Assembly (NCBI RefSeq): GCF_006439055.1
Contig: NZ_RCZC01000003.1
Location: 372,001-436,000, forward strand
Length of the DNA stretch: 64,000 nt
Direction of reading: 5' to 3'
From: Sphingomonas glacialis
GTDB lineage: Bacteria; Pseudomonadota; Alphaproteobacteria; Sphingomonadales; Sphingomonadaceae
The notes beneath the pieces are model-generated. The model did not search any database. It worked only from the letters and a program-made list of their open reading frames with translations, and was not told where the DNA came from. The position numbers were made by a program, and so were the translations under genes. This document shows, piece by piece, positions 15,629-24,800 of this stretch (position 1 is its first letter; the number at the start of each line of letters is the position of its first letter).

Positions 15629-15659
15629 TTGACAGTGTGAGTGTCAAAACTATTTGACG
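15629..15659. promoter_or_regulatory. PpsR-type box(es) upstream of bchG
   Basis: TGTCAAAACTATTTGACG at 15642-15659 matches TGT-N12-AC(A/G), the same form as the bchF box. A further TTGACA at 15629-15634 forms an overlapping inverted pair with TGTCAA (15642-15647) and could also be the -35 hexamer of the bchG promoter. The site is 29 bp upstream of the bchG start and just after the ppsR stop, so the bchG operon probably has its own PpsR-controlled promoter. Confidence 0.72.
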
Positions 15660-15688
15660 CTGCGCTTCGGTCGCCATAGCTTCGTGAC

Positions 15689-16600
15689 ATGGCACGTGTG
15701 ACGACTCCTTCGCTCGCTGCTCCGCAGCTTCCGCGGCCCCGCGATGTGCTCGAGCTGCTCAAGCCGATCACCTGGTTCCCGCCGATCTGGGCCTTTGGGT
15801 GCGGCGTCGCTTCGGCGGGGGTGCCGGTAGCGAGCCGCTGGCCGTTCCTCATCGCCGGAATCCTGCTCGTCGGCCCGTTGGTGTGCGGCACCAGCCAAGC
15901 GGTCAATGACTGGTTCGACCGCCATGTCGATGCGATCAACGAACCCGGACGACCGATCCCATCGGGACGGATCCCCGGCCAATGGGGCTTGTGGATCGCG
16001 ATCATCGGGACCGTGCTCGCACTGATCGTGGCAGCGGTGACCGACCGCTGGGTGTTCGCCGCCACCAGCCTCGGCCTGATCTTCGCCTGGGCGTATAGCG
16101 CCCCGCCGTTCCGGCTGAAGCAAAGCGGAGTCTGGGGGCCGATAGCGGTGGCCCTGACCTATGAAGGGCTGACCTGGTTCACAGGAACTGCCGTAATGGC
16201 CGGGGCTCTCCCCTCGACGCAGATCCTCGCGATCCTTTTGCTCTACAGCGCTGGCGCGTTCGGCATCATGACGCTCAACGATTTCAAGGCGGTGGAAGGC
16301 GACCGCGCGATGGGCATCCGCTCGCTGCCGGCGACGCTCGGCGTCGATCGGGCGGCGCGGCTGGCGTGCGTCGTGATGGTGGTGCCGCAAATCGCGGTGA
16401 TCGTGCTGTTGAGCCTATGGGACCATTCGCTCGTCGCGGCGACCGTAACGACATTGCTCGTCGGGCAGCTCGCACTGATGACGCGCCTGCTGCGCGATCC
16501 GCTCGCGCACACGCCGTGGTACAATGCGACGGGGACGAGCCTCTATGTGCTCGGGATGCTCGCTTCTGCGCTCGGCTTGGGTGGAGTGCTCGGGCTATGA
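15689..16600 (+). CDS. bchG: Bacteriochlorophyll a synthase (geranylgeranyl transferase)
   Basis: 303-residue UbiA-family membrane prenyltransferase that attaches the geranylgeranyl/phytyl chain to bacteriochlorophyllide a. Both Asp-rich motifs are visible: NDWFDRHVD at residues 73-81 and NDFKAVEGD at 198-206, with the family block VDAINEPGRPIPSGRI between them and several hydrophobic helices. It ends in an ATGA overlap with the following PucC-like gene, forming a bchG-pucC-like-bchP-tspO-orf90 operon in which every junction overlaps. Confidence 0.97.
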   Translation: MARVTTPSLAAPQLPRPRDVLELLKPITWFPPIWAFGCGVASAGVPVASRWPFLIAGILLVGPLVCGTSQAVNDWFDRHVDAINEPGRPIPSGRIPGQWGLWIAIIGTVLALIVAAVTDRWVFAATSLGLIFAWAYSAPPFRLKQSGVWGPIAVALTYEGLTWFTGTAVMAGALPSTQILAILLLYSAGAFGIMTLNDFKAVEGDRAMGIRSLPATLGVDRAARLACVVMVVPQIAVIVLLSLWDHSLVAATVTTLLVGQLALMTRLLRDPLAHTPWYNATGTSLYVLGMLASALGLGGVLGL

Positions 16601-17931
16601 CGCGCGCGGGGTCGGGTGCGGGGCTGGTTGCGGGGCTTGGCTGGCTCGGCATCGCCCGACTCGGGCTGGTGCAAAGCGCGATCGGCGCGATCGTGATGCT
16701 CGCGACCTCGCTGCTCAACCGCGTGATGGTCGTCGAATATGCCTTGCCCGCGGCGCTGCCCGCCGGGCTGGTTGCGTGGCATTATGCGGTGCAGCTCTCG
16801 CGTCCGCTGTGGGGGCATGGCTCGGACAGTGGCCGGCGGCGGACGCCGTGGGTGATCGGTGGGATGGCGGTGCTGGCGGGCGGGGCGATGCTGGCGGTCG
16901 CGGCGATCGGGCTGGTCCCGCAAGCCCCCGCTCTGGGCATCGCGATGGCCGTGCTTGGCTTCACGCTGATTGGCGCAGGCGTCGGGGCGGCGGGGACGTC
17001 GCTGCTCGCGGTGCTTGCGACGCGCGTCGCGCCCGAGCGGCGCGCGGCGGCGGCGGCGATCACCTGGATCATGATGGTCGCTGGGATCGCGATATCGGCG
17101 GGGGTCGCGGGCAAGCTCATCGATCCCTTCTCGTTTGCGCGGCTGCAGGCGGTGGTCGATGGGATTGCCGTCGGCGCTTTTCTGCTTGCTACACTCGCGA
17201 TCTGGGGCGTCGAAGGCACACGCGTGACGCCGCGCACCGTGATGTCCGCGCCGCCCGCGCGGCTCGGTCCTGCGCTCGCGGCCCTCTGGGCCGATCGCCG
17301 CGCGCGCGGCTTCACCGGCTTCGTTTTCCTGTCGATGCTCGCTTACGCGATGCAGGATCTGATCCTTGAGCCGTTCACCGGCTTGCGCTTCGGCATGACG
17401 CCGAGCCAATCGACGCAGGTCTCCGGCATCCAGCATGGCGGCGTGCTGCTCGGGATGATCCTGGTCGGGATTGGCGGCGGGGCGTACGACGCCCGGCGCG
17501 GCGGCGGGGCTATGCAGCGCTGGATCATCGGCGGCTGTCTCGGCTCGGCGCTCGCGCTCGCTGGGCTGGCGCTGGCGGCGCAAGTCGGGCCGGGCTGGCC
17601 GATCCTCGCCAATATCTTCGCGCTGGGCTTCGCCAATGGCGTGTTCGCGGTTGCCGCGATCGGCGCGATGATGGCGCTGGCGGGGGCCGATGGCGATTCG
17701 CAGGCGGGCTTGCGCATGGGCCTGTGGGGGGCGGCGCAAGCCATCGCTTTCGGGCTCGGCGGGCTGACCGGCGCGGTCGCGGTCGATGCCGGGCGCGCAC
17801 TGATCGGGTCGCTGCCCGAAACCTTCATGCTCGTGTTCGGCGCCGAGGCATTGCTGTTCGTGCTCGCCGCCGCCGTTTCGATCGATTCGCCGCGACGCTC
17901 CGCGGCGCCTGGCCGGGAGGTGACGATATGA
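16597..17931 (+). CDS. PucC/BCD-family membrane transporter between bchG and bchP
   Basis: 444-residue, about 12-helix protein of the same bacteriochlorophyll delivery family as LhaA, with LLNRVMVVEYALPAALPAGLVAWHY near the N-terminus and the later block MQDLILEPFTGLRFGMTPSQST. A member of this family between bchG and bchP (often called bch2 or orf428) is standard in purple phototrophs. Its presumed role is pigment handling during light-harvesting assembly. It starts at ATG 16597 overlapping the bchG stop (ATGA), which decides the start, and its own stop overlaps the bchP ATG. Confidence 0.92.
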   Translation: MTRAGSGAGLVAGLGWLGIARLGLVQSAIGAIVMLATSLLNRVMVVEYALPAALPAGLVAWHYAVQLSRPLWGHGSDSGRRRTPWVIGGMAVLAGGAMLAVAAIGLVPQAPALGIAMAVLGFTLIGAGVGAAGTSLLAVLATRVAPERRAAAAAITWIMMVAGIAISAGVAGKLIDPFSFARLQAVVDGIAVGAFLLATLAIWGVEGTRVTPRTVMSAPPARLGPALAALWADRRARGFTGFVFLSMLAYAMQDLILEPFTGLRFGMTPSQSTQVSGIQHGGVLLGMILVGIGGGAYDARRGGGAMQRWIIGGCLGSALALAGLALAAQVGPGWPILANIFALGFANGVFAVAAIGAMMALAGADGDSQAGLRMGLWGAAQAIAFGLGGLTGAVAVDAGRALIGSLPETFMLVFGAEALLFVLAAAVSIDSPRRSAAPGREVTI

Positions 17932-19112
17932 CGCCTGATTTCGATTGTGTCGTAGTCGGTGGCGGGCCGGCTGGTTCGACCGCCGCGACCGACCTTGCGC
18001 GGAGCGGGCGGCGCGTGCTGCTGCTCGATCGCGGCGGGCGGATCAAGCCGTGCGGCGGCGCAATCCCGCCGCGCGCAATCGAGGATTTCGCGATTCCCGA
18101 TCATCTGCTCGTCGCGCGCGCGACCGCCGCGCGGATGGTCGCGCCGTCGGCCAAGGCGGTCGACATGCCGGTCGGCGACGGGTTCGTCGGTTTGGTCGAT
18201 CGCGCCGATTTCGACGAATGGCTGCGCGCGCGCGCCGCGCTCGCCGGGGCGGAGCGGCGCACCGGCAGCTTCGTGCGCGTCGACCGCGACGCCTCCGGGC
18301 ATCCGGTCGTCGTTCTGCGCGGCGCCCGTGGCGAGGCCGAGCAGCGCGTCTCGACGCGCTGCGTGATCGGCGCCGACGGTGCCCGCTCGGAAGTCGCACG
18401 GACCGAACTCACCGGCGTCCCCCCCGTGCCATGCGTCTACGCCTATCACGAGATCATCGCCGCTCCGTCCGATGGCAGCACCGATTTCGACCCGGCGCGG
18501 TGCGACGTCTTCTACCAGGGCAAGCATTCGCCCGATTTCTACGCCTGGGTGTTCCCGCACGGCGACACCGCGAGCGTCGGCGTCGGCAGCGCGCGCAAGG
18601 GGTTCGGTCTGCGTGCCTCGGTTGCGGCGCTGCGCGCGCAGACCGGGCTCGACGCGTGCGAGACGCTGCGCTGCGAAGGCGCGCCGATCCCGCTCAAGCC
18701 GCTCAAGCGCTGGGACAATGGCCGCGACGTGCTCGTCGCGGGCGACGCCGCCGGCGTCGTCGCGCCGGCATCGGGCGAGGGCATCTATTATGCGATGGCG
18801 GGGGGGCGCTACGCGGCCGAGGCGATCGACGCCTATCTCGCGACGGGCAAGGCGGCGGCGCTGCGCCAGGCGCGCAAACGCTTCCTGCGCGCGCATGGCC
18901 GGGTGTTCTGGATCCTCGGGATCATGCAGTATTTCTGGTACGCCAACGACAAACGGCGCGAGCGCTTCGTCAAGATCTGCGAAGATCCCGATGTCCAGCG
19001 GCTGACCTGGGACGCCTATATGCACAAGCGACTCGTCCGCGCAAAACCGATCGCGCATGTCCGCATCTTCATCAAGGACATGCGCCACCTGCTCGGGCTG
19101 GCACCGGCATGA
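17928..19112 (+). CDS. bchP: Geranylgeranyl diphosphate/bacteriochlorophyll reductase
   Basis: 394-residue FAD-dependent reductase that saturates the geranylgeranyl chain to phytyl. The N-terminal FAD motif is VVVGGGPAGSTAATDLARSG (about residues 8-27); KPCGGAIPPRAI follows, then GADGARSEVAR and the second FAD motif VLVAGDAAGVVAPASGEGI. The C-terminal YFWYANDKRRERFVKICEDPDVQ is BchP-typical. The ATG overlaps the previous stop (ATGA) and the stop overlaps the tspO start. Confidence 0.97.
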   Translation: MTPDFDCVVVGGGPAGSTAATDLARSGRRVLLLDRGGRIKPCGGAIPPRAIEDFAIPDHLLVARATAARMVAPSAKAVDMPVGDGFVGLVDRADFDEWLRARAALAGAERRTGSFVRVDRDASGHPVVVLRGARGEAEQRVSTRCVIGADGARSEVARTELTGVPPVPCVYAYHEIIAAPSDGSTDFDPARCDVFYQGKHSPDFYAWVFPHGDTASVGVGSARKGFGLRASVAALRAQTGLDACETLRCEGAPIPLKPLKRWDNGRDVLVAGDAAGVVAPASGEGIYYAMAGGRYAAEAIDAYLATGKAAALRQARKRFLRAHGRVFWILGIMQYFWYANDKRRERFVKICEDPDVQRLTWDAYMHKRLVRAKPIAHVRIFIKDMRHLLGLAPA

Positions 19113-19612
19113 GGCGCAACGCACCGCTGTTGCACCCCGCCTGGGGATTGCCGATCGTGGCGGCGGCGCTGGCGGCTGCGGTCGTCGCGGTGATGGGCGG
19201 CACGATCACCGAGACCGGGCCATGGTATCACGGCCTAGTGCAGCCGCGCTGGGCGCCGCCCGATGCGGCCTATGGGATCGGCTGGACGACGCTCTATCTG
19301 ATCACCGGCTGTGCCGCGATCACCGGGTGGCGGGCGATGCCCGATCGGCAGGGGGCCGATGCGATGGTCGGGCTGTTCGCGCTCAGCGGCTTCCTCAACA
19401 TCGTGTGGAGCATCCTGTTCTTCCGGTTGCATCGCCCCGATTGGGCGGCGGTCGAGGCGGTCGCATGGTGGGTGGCGATCGCGGTGTGGATCTACACGCT
19501 CTGGCCACGCTCGCTCGCCGCCGCCTTGCTGCTGCTGCCCTATCTCGGCGGGGTGACCTTTGCGGGCTATCTCACGATGGCGATCGCGCGGCTCAACGGC
19601 CCGTTCGGGTGA
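19109..19612 (+). CDS. tspO: TspO/MBR family tryptophan-rich sensory protein
   Basis: 167-residue five-helix membrane protein of the TspO family. The family core is clear: WYHGLVQPRWAPPDAAYGIGWTTLY, then FALSGFLNIVWSILFF and the late LAALLLLPYLGGVTFAGYL-type segment with many Trp residues. In Rhodobacter, TspO binds porphyrin and negatively affects photosynthesis gene expression in air. It overlaps bchP and the downstream orf90 by 4 bp each, placing it firmly in the pigment operon. Confidence 0.93.
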   Translation: MRRNAPLLHPAWGLPIVAAALAAAVVAVMGGTITETGPWYHGLVQPRWAPPDAAYGIGWTTLYLITGCAAITGWRAMPDRQGADAMVGLFALSGFLNIVWSILFFRLHRPDWAAVEAVAWWVAIAVWIYTLWPRSLAAALLLLPYLGGVTFAGYLTMAIARLNGPFG

Positions 19613-19881
19613 GCGGGGTCGCGGACTGGCTCTATGGTCAGGGCCATGCGGTCGATCTGGTCTTCGGCTGCTTGCTGCTCGAAGCGGTCTGGCTGACGCA
19701 GTGGCGGGGATGGACGCCGAGCGCTGCGATGCTGTGCTTGCTGCCGGGCGCGATACTGCTGCTGGCATTACGCGCGGCATTGGTCGGGCTGGCATGGCCG
19801 TGGATCGCACTGGCGCTCTTGCTGTCGTTTCCGGCGCATCTGGCGGACGTGGCACTGCGCGATCGATCGAAGGCGGTCTAG
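19609..19881 (+). CDS. Small membrane protein at the end of the bchG operon (orf90, GTG start)
   Basis: 90-residue hydrophobic protein with about three membrane helices (VDLVFGCLLLEAVWL, AMLCLLPGAILLLALRAALVG and ALALLLSFPAHLADVAL). It starts at a GTG that overlaps the tspO stop (GTGA), so it is translationally coupled to the pigment operon. I do not recognise the family with certainty. Size, topology and position suggest a membrane accessory of pigment synthesis or assembly. It is followed by a short palindrome shared with the convergent cytochrome c gene. Confidence 0.75.
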   Translation: MSGVADWLYGQGHAVDLVFGCLLLEAVWLTQWRGWTPSAAMLCLLPGAILLLALRAALVGLAWPWIALALLLSFPAHLADVALRDRSKAV

Positions 19882-19905
19882 CGGCGCGATATCCGCCCGT
19901 CGGGC

Positions 19906-19935
19906 GTCACCCCGGGGGACTAGCCCCGGAGTGAC
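19906..19935. terminator. Palindrome between convergent orf90 and cytochrome c genes (short family A-like repeat)
   Basis: GTCACCCCGGGG (19906-19917) pairs with CCCCGGAGTGAC (19924-19935), 11 of 12 bases, around a 6-nt loop. It lies in the 70-bp gap between two convergent genes and resembles the outer arm of repeat family A. There is no T-run, so termination is inferred from position. Confidence 0.55.
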
Positions 19936-19951
19936 ACACCGTAGCCCATTG

Positions 19952-20503
19952 TTATGAGTTCGCCTTGAGATAGGCGATGACGTCGGCGCGCTTCTGCGGG
20001 TCGGTCGGCCAACCGGCGAAGGTCATCTTGGTCCCCGGTACGACGCGCTGCGGGTTTTCGAGATATTGGAACAGCTTGTCTTCGGTCCAGGTGATGCCGC
20101 TGTCCTTGTTCGCGGTCGAATAGACGAAGCCAGGGATGGTCCCGGCCTTGCGCCCAACGACGGCGTGCAGCGACGGCCCGATCCGGTTCACGCCTGCCTC
20201 GATCGCGTGGCAGGTCTTGCAGGTGATGAAGTCCGCCTCGCCCTTCTTGGCGTCGCCGGTATAGGCGGCGAGCTTCACGCCGGCGATCGTATCGACATTG
20301 TCGGCGGCGACCGCGGGTGCCGCGGCAGCCGGAGCCCCCGCCGGGGCGGCGGCCGGCGCAGTGGTCGCGGCGGTCGTTTCGGTCGTCGTCTTGGTGCTCG
20401 TGTCTTCGCTCTCGGTCTTTTTCGCGCACGCCGTTAGCGCAAGCGCGGCGCATGATACGCCGAAAATAAGATGGCCAATCCGCATCGTTGATGGTGTGCG
20501 CAT
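19952..20503 (-). CDS. Lipoprotein-anchored c-type cytochrome (class I) at the edge of the photosynthesis cluster
   Basis: 183-residue cytochrome c. The N-terminus has a hydrophobic signal with lipobox LTAC (Cys26), then a Thr/Ala/Pro-rich flexible linker (about residues 30-70) and one mono-haem domain with CKTCH at 95-99 and the axial Met160 (GTKMTFAGW). The fold resembles mitochondrial or c2-type cytochromes (RIGPSLHAVVGRKAG). A lipid anchor plus long tether suggests a membrane-bound electron carrier functionally like cytochrome cy. Start 20503 is chosen because AGGAG sits 7 nt upstream; ATG 20485 has no ribosome site. A PpsR-type box lies 65 bp upstream, supporting a role as reaction-centre donor (inference). 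Confidence 0.88.
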   Translation of the reverse strand: MRTPSTMRIGHLIFGVSCAALALTACAKKTESEDTSTKTTTETTAATTAPAAAPAGAPAAAAPAVAADNVDTIAGVKLAAYTGDAKKGEADFITCKTCHAIEAGVNRIGPSLHAVVGRKAGTIPGFVYSTANKDSGITWTEDKLFQYLENPQRVVPGTKMTFAGWPTDPQKRADVIAYLKANS

Positions 20504-20567
20504 GATCCTGCTCCTGATGGTCGTTTAGACTCTCCCGCTCAGGCATTCGACACTATCGGAGCATGTC

Positions 20568-20585
20568 TGTCCAGAGGAATTGACA
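20568..20585. promoter_or_regulatory. PpsR/CrtJ-type binding box upstream of the cytochrome c gene
   Basis: TGTCCAGAGGAATTGACA is an exact TGT-N12-ACA. It is in the 93-bp gap between the cytochrome c start (20503) and the end of the next upstream gene (20597), 65 bp before the cytochrome start. It suggests that the cytochrome is co-regulated with pigment genes and marks the right border of the photosynthesis cluster. Confidence 0.68.
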
Positions 20586-20596
20586 GTCGCAAAACG

Positions 20597-21835
20597 CTAC
20601 GAAAGGGCCCGGTCGCGCGCGACGCGCGCCACGTGGTCGCTGCGCATCCGCCCATGGTCGAGGATCGCGTGGTGATAGCGCCGCAGCGCCGCGCCCTGCC
20701 GGCCGCGCGCGCCGTCCTCGATCGCCAGCGCGGCGAGCATCTCGGCGGTGCGCGTCATCGGATCCTGCGCGATCCGCGCCAGGTCGCGCTCGAACGGCGC
20801 GAAGGCGACGGGCTCGCCCTGCCACGCGACGAGTTGTGCGTGGGCGGCATCGAGGGACTGTCCACGCGTATGGATCGCGAGATCGACCAGCGCCCGCCCG
20901 ATCCGGAACAGTCGCCAGTGGAGCTGGCCGAGCGCGGCGCGCGGATCGCGAGCGTAGCAGCCGGACTGCGCGATCCGTTGTTCGATCGCGATGCTCCAGC
21001 CCTCGGCGAAACAGGGGGCATATTCGAGCCGGAGCGGATGGGGATCGGCAAGCGCTTCGATCGGTAGCTGGATCATGTGGCCGGGCAGCAGCTCGTGCGC
21101 GACGACGCTCGGGAGCGTCCAGCGCGGGCGATCCTGGACCGCGGTCAGGTCGACGACATAGCCGCCGCTATGCTGCGCCGTCGGCAGTGTCCGCACACCT
21201 ACTTTGCCGGTTGCGAGATCGGCGGGGCTTGGCTTGATCGCTGAGACGTTGCGGCAATAGTCGGGAACCGCGCCGATGAGCGTGGGGATCTGGGCGGCGA
21301 AGGTCGTGAGCCAGCGGTTCATCTCGGCCACCGCGGCATCGCGTCCGGCGTCGGACGCGGGATAGCGCTCGCGCTCGTCCTGCCACAATCGGGTGAAGCA
21401 CGCCCCGATCGTCGCGCCGCCGATGCCGAGCGTGCCGAACAGCCGCGCCGCGTGCGCGGTGCTGGCGGCGCGCTCCTGCTCGAGCCGGCGTGTCGCGGAG
21501 TCGAGGTCGATGCCGTCGCCGAGCTTGCGGCGCAGCAGCAGCGTCAGCACGTCAGCGTCGTGCGATCCGCCCGGCTTGGCGCGCGGGTCGATCCCGCGCG
21601 CGACGAGTGCGGCATCGACCGCCAGCCCGGCACGCGCCGTTACCAGATCGAGCCGGGCGGCAGGCTGCAGCGCCGCCGCTTCGAAGCGCTCGAGCGAGCG
21701 CAAGGCCGTCGCCGGATCGCGCTCGACAAGCGCGGCGTCGAGTGCGGTGCGCAGCGTGTCGGTGGCCGCGCGCACCGGCCATGGCGTCAAGGCGAAGGCT
21801 GCGCCGCCAGCGAGCACCGCGCGCCGCGTCGTCAT
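20597..21835 (-). CDS. DUF885-family secreted putative metallo-hydrolase
   Basis: 412-residue protein with an N-terminal signal of twin-arginine flavour (MTTRRAVLAGGAAFAL) and the DUF885 hallmark HELLPGHMIQ, an HExxxGH-type zinc-ligand motif, followed by the Glu-containing segment FAEGWSIAIEQ. DUF885 proteins are predicted metallopeptidase-like enzymes, mostly uncharacterised. The ATG overlaps the stop of the 1266-residue LamG-type protein (ATGA), so it is the last gene of the hydratase-exuT-LamG operon. Why a peptidase-like enzyme should accompany carbohydrate genes is unclear. The substrate is unknown. Confidence 0.78.
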   Translation of the reverse strand: MTTRRAVLAGGAAFALTPWPVRAATDTLRTALDAALVERDPATALRSLERFEAAALQPAARLDLVTARAGLAVDAALVARGIDPRAKPGGSHDADVLTLLLRRKLGDGIDLDSATRRLEQERAASTAHAARLFGTLGIGGATIGACFTRLWQDERERYPASDAGRDAAVAEMNRWLTTFAAQIPTLIGAVPDYCRNVSAIKPSPADLATGKVGVRTLPTAQHSGGYVVDLTAVQDRPRWTLPSVVAHELLPGHMIQLPIEALADPHPLRLEYAPCFAEGWSIAIEQRIAQSGCYARDPRAALGQLHWRLFRIGRALVDLAIHTRGQSLDAAHAQLVAWQGEPVAFAPFERDLARIAQDPMTRTAEMLAALAIEDGARGRQGAALRRYHHAILDHGRMRSDHVARVARDRALS

Positions 21836-24800
21836 TGCGTGCGGTCGGCGAGCGCGACGCGGTTGTTCTGGCGCGTCACCTCGGCGGTTCCGTCCACGGG
21901 ATCGACCTGCACCGTGAGGCGGTTCGGATCGCGCCCGGCGGGAAGCGTCAGCGTGACGGTCGCGGTGCGCGGCAGCAGGTCGTTCGGCGCGGCGAGCGGG
22001 GCGAGCGGGGCGCTGGCGAGCATCGTATGCCCCCACAGCGAAACGCGCGCCTGCGGCGTCGCGACCGCGCCGAGGCTGTGGACGGTGACGCGCACCGTGC
22101 GCCCCTCGACGCGGATGTCATCGCGACCGATGCCGAGATCGGGCCGCGTCTCGACCGGGGCCGAGGGGGTGACGAGCGCGAAATCATAGACCGTCATCGC
22201 GCCCGGCGCGAACGCCACCGGCACGCTGGCGCTGCGTTCGAGCGTGATCGCCTGCGGGGTGCCTGCCGCCGTCACCGTCTTGCCATCATCGCTCGTGGTG
22301 CCACGCGTCATCGACCATTGGCCGGCGATGACGCTCCAGGCGGTCATCGTCGCGGCCTGCGGCGTCGCGCTTGTGTTGTAGCCGAGCACGCGGAAGTGCG
22401 TCGGCGTCGCGTTCGGCAGCAGGATCGCGACCTTTTCGGCAGCCCCCGCCTCGGCGAAGCGCCAGCTCACCGTGTTGCCCGGCCAGGTCTGGTTGCGCTT
22501 GAGCGCGATCCCGCCGAGCCGCTCGCGCTGGAGGATCTCGTTGGGTTGCTCGACCCGGTCCGACCACCAATGGCCCTCGGTGTAGAGCGCCATATGCTGC
22601 GCCTTGTCGGCGATCGCATCGGCGTGGAGTGCGGCAAGCGCGCTGACGTCACCGCTCGCCGACCAAGCGGCGTAGCGCGCAAAGGCTTCGTCGCCCTTCG
22701 CTGCGCGCGCGCGCAGCGCCGAGCCTTGCGGGAGTGCGGTGAAGGCGTTCTCGTTGAACTCGGCGAGCGCACCGCCGCCGCCCTTGGCTGCGCGGGTTTC
22801 GATCGGGCGGAGGTAGTTCGCGTCGCCGGTGAAGCGCCATGCCGCCCAAGCCGATTGCAGCGGTGTCGTCACCCCGCCGCCATCGCCGACGCGCGTTGCG
22901 TCGCTGCGCCAGTTGATCTCGTTGGGATAGGACCACAGTCCGTCGGGCGCTTGCGTGCCATGCGCCATCCAGCCATCGACGGTGCCCGTCACCAACGCGC
23001 GTGCCGCGGCGTTGCCGTTGTAGAGGCCGAGCAAGATCGGCGCGTGCAGCACGGTCCAGCTATACGGCTTCTGCCATTCGAACGCGCCCTCGCGGTACAT
23101 CATCCGCCCGCCGTACCAGTTGCTGGCGAAGTGGAGATGGCCGGCCGGGTTCTTGAGGATCACGCCCTGCAGCGCCTTGGCGGTGGCCATCAGCCGCTCG
23201 ACGGCGATCGGCTCACCCCAGTTCAGATAGAGCCGCTCGGCGTCCGAATTGAGCCCTTCCTCATAGGCGTGGAGCTCGTCGGTGGTGATGGTGCCGAGGC
23301 CATTCACGCGCATGCCGTTCTTGTACGCCGCGTCCGCCAGCGCGCGCAGCGAGGCGTTGATCTTGTCGGGCTCGACCCCCATCAGCGCGAGGCCGGGCCA
23401 TTGCTGCGTCAGGTCGGTATCGTCGGAAATGCCGCCGCCGAAATCGCCATAGGGGACCTGGCGGTGGTCGATCCACCAGGTGACGAACTGCCGGGTGAGC
23501 TTGAGATCCTCGAGCTGGCGGAACGCCCAGAGTGGTACGCCCGCGGGGGCGGTCGGCTGGACGAAGGCGGGCAGGTTTTCGGGGCGATAATCGATGTCGG
23601 CCCAATATTGCCGGGCGAGCAGATTGTCGGGATCGACGCGCAGCAGATCGCCGATGTCGCCGAACACGCGCGCATAGAGCGCCTCGCGCTTCGAGGCGGT
23701 ATGCTCCTCGACGAGGAAGCCCCAATTGTCCTTCACCTGGTTGAGCCGGTCGGCGATATGTTCGGGGAGCGCTGCGGCGCGGTCCTTGAACACCAGGCGG
23801 ATCTTCGCGCCGTTGAGCGACGCGGCGTCGAAGCTCGGCTCGGCCGAGGCGATGCTGAGATAGAGGCTGTCGTTCGACAGGATGCGGTCGCGCAGGTCGA
23901 GCCACAGCGTGCGCGCCTCGCCGGGGCGGACCGACACCGACAGGTCGATCATGTCGCGCGCGGGCCAGAGCGGGTCCTTCACGCGGATGTCGAGCGCGAT
24001 CGGGCCGCTGCCTTTCAGCGCAGGTAGGTCGATCGCGATGCCGTCGAGCCCGTCGTGGAGGTTCTGCCAGCCATAATCGAACGCACGCGCGAGCGGCTTG
24101 TCGGGATAGGCGTCGCCGAGGCTTGCAGGGATCAGGATGTGGACGATCGGCAGGCCGGGCGCACGGAGCTGGGCTGTCGTCCCGGCACCCGCCGCGCCGG
24201 CACCGACTGCGGCCTTGATCCCCGCGCTCGGCAGCGCGACGACCGTGCTTCGCTCGTCCGGCGCGTATCGCCCGGCGATGAAGCTTTCGAGCGGACCGAG
24301 CGCCGCGATCCGGGTCGAGGCATTCGCATCGACGGTGTAGGACAGTTTGAAGCGCCCGGCGGGCTCGGCACCGGGATGGACGTCGTAGGCCCACAGCTCC
24401 TGGATCGGCTGTTCCTGCATCGTGTTGGCGAAGCTCAGTGTGCCGCCTTGGCGCTCGGGCATGGCAGTGACGCTGCGCACCACACCCTTCGCGCGCGTCG
24501 CGAGCGGGGTGGATGTGGTGCCATCCGACCAGGAGAGTGCGCCGTATGCCGCGCCGCGGATCTCGACGCGGTTGACGCGCTCGCCCGCCGGGACGGTCAG
24601 ATCGTAGCGCTTGCCGCCTTCGACATAGACGTTCCAGTCTGGCAGCTCGAAATAATCGTCGCGGCCGGGGAGTTTCGAGCGGTTGTAGACGCCGGGCCAG
24701 GTCGTCTCGGCGATGCCGTCGACGCCCTTCCACATCCATTGCTTGAGATCCTTGGCGTCGGCGAACTCGACCTTGCGCACCGTGGTGACGGGTGCGTCGA

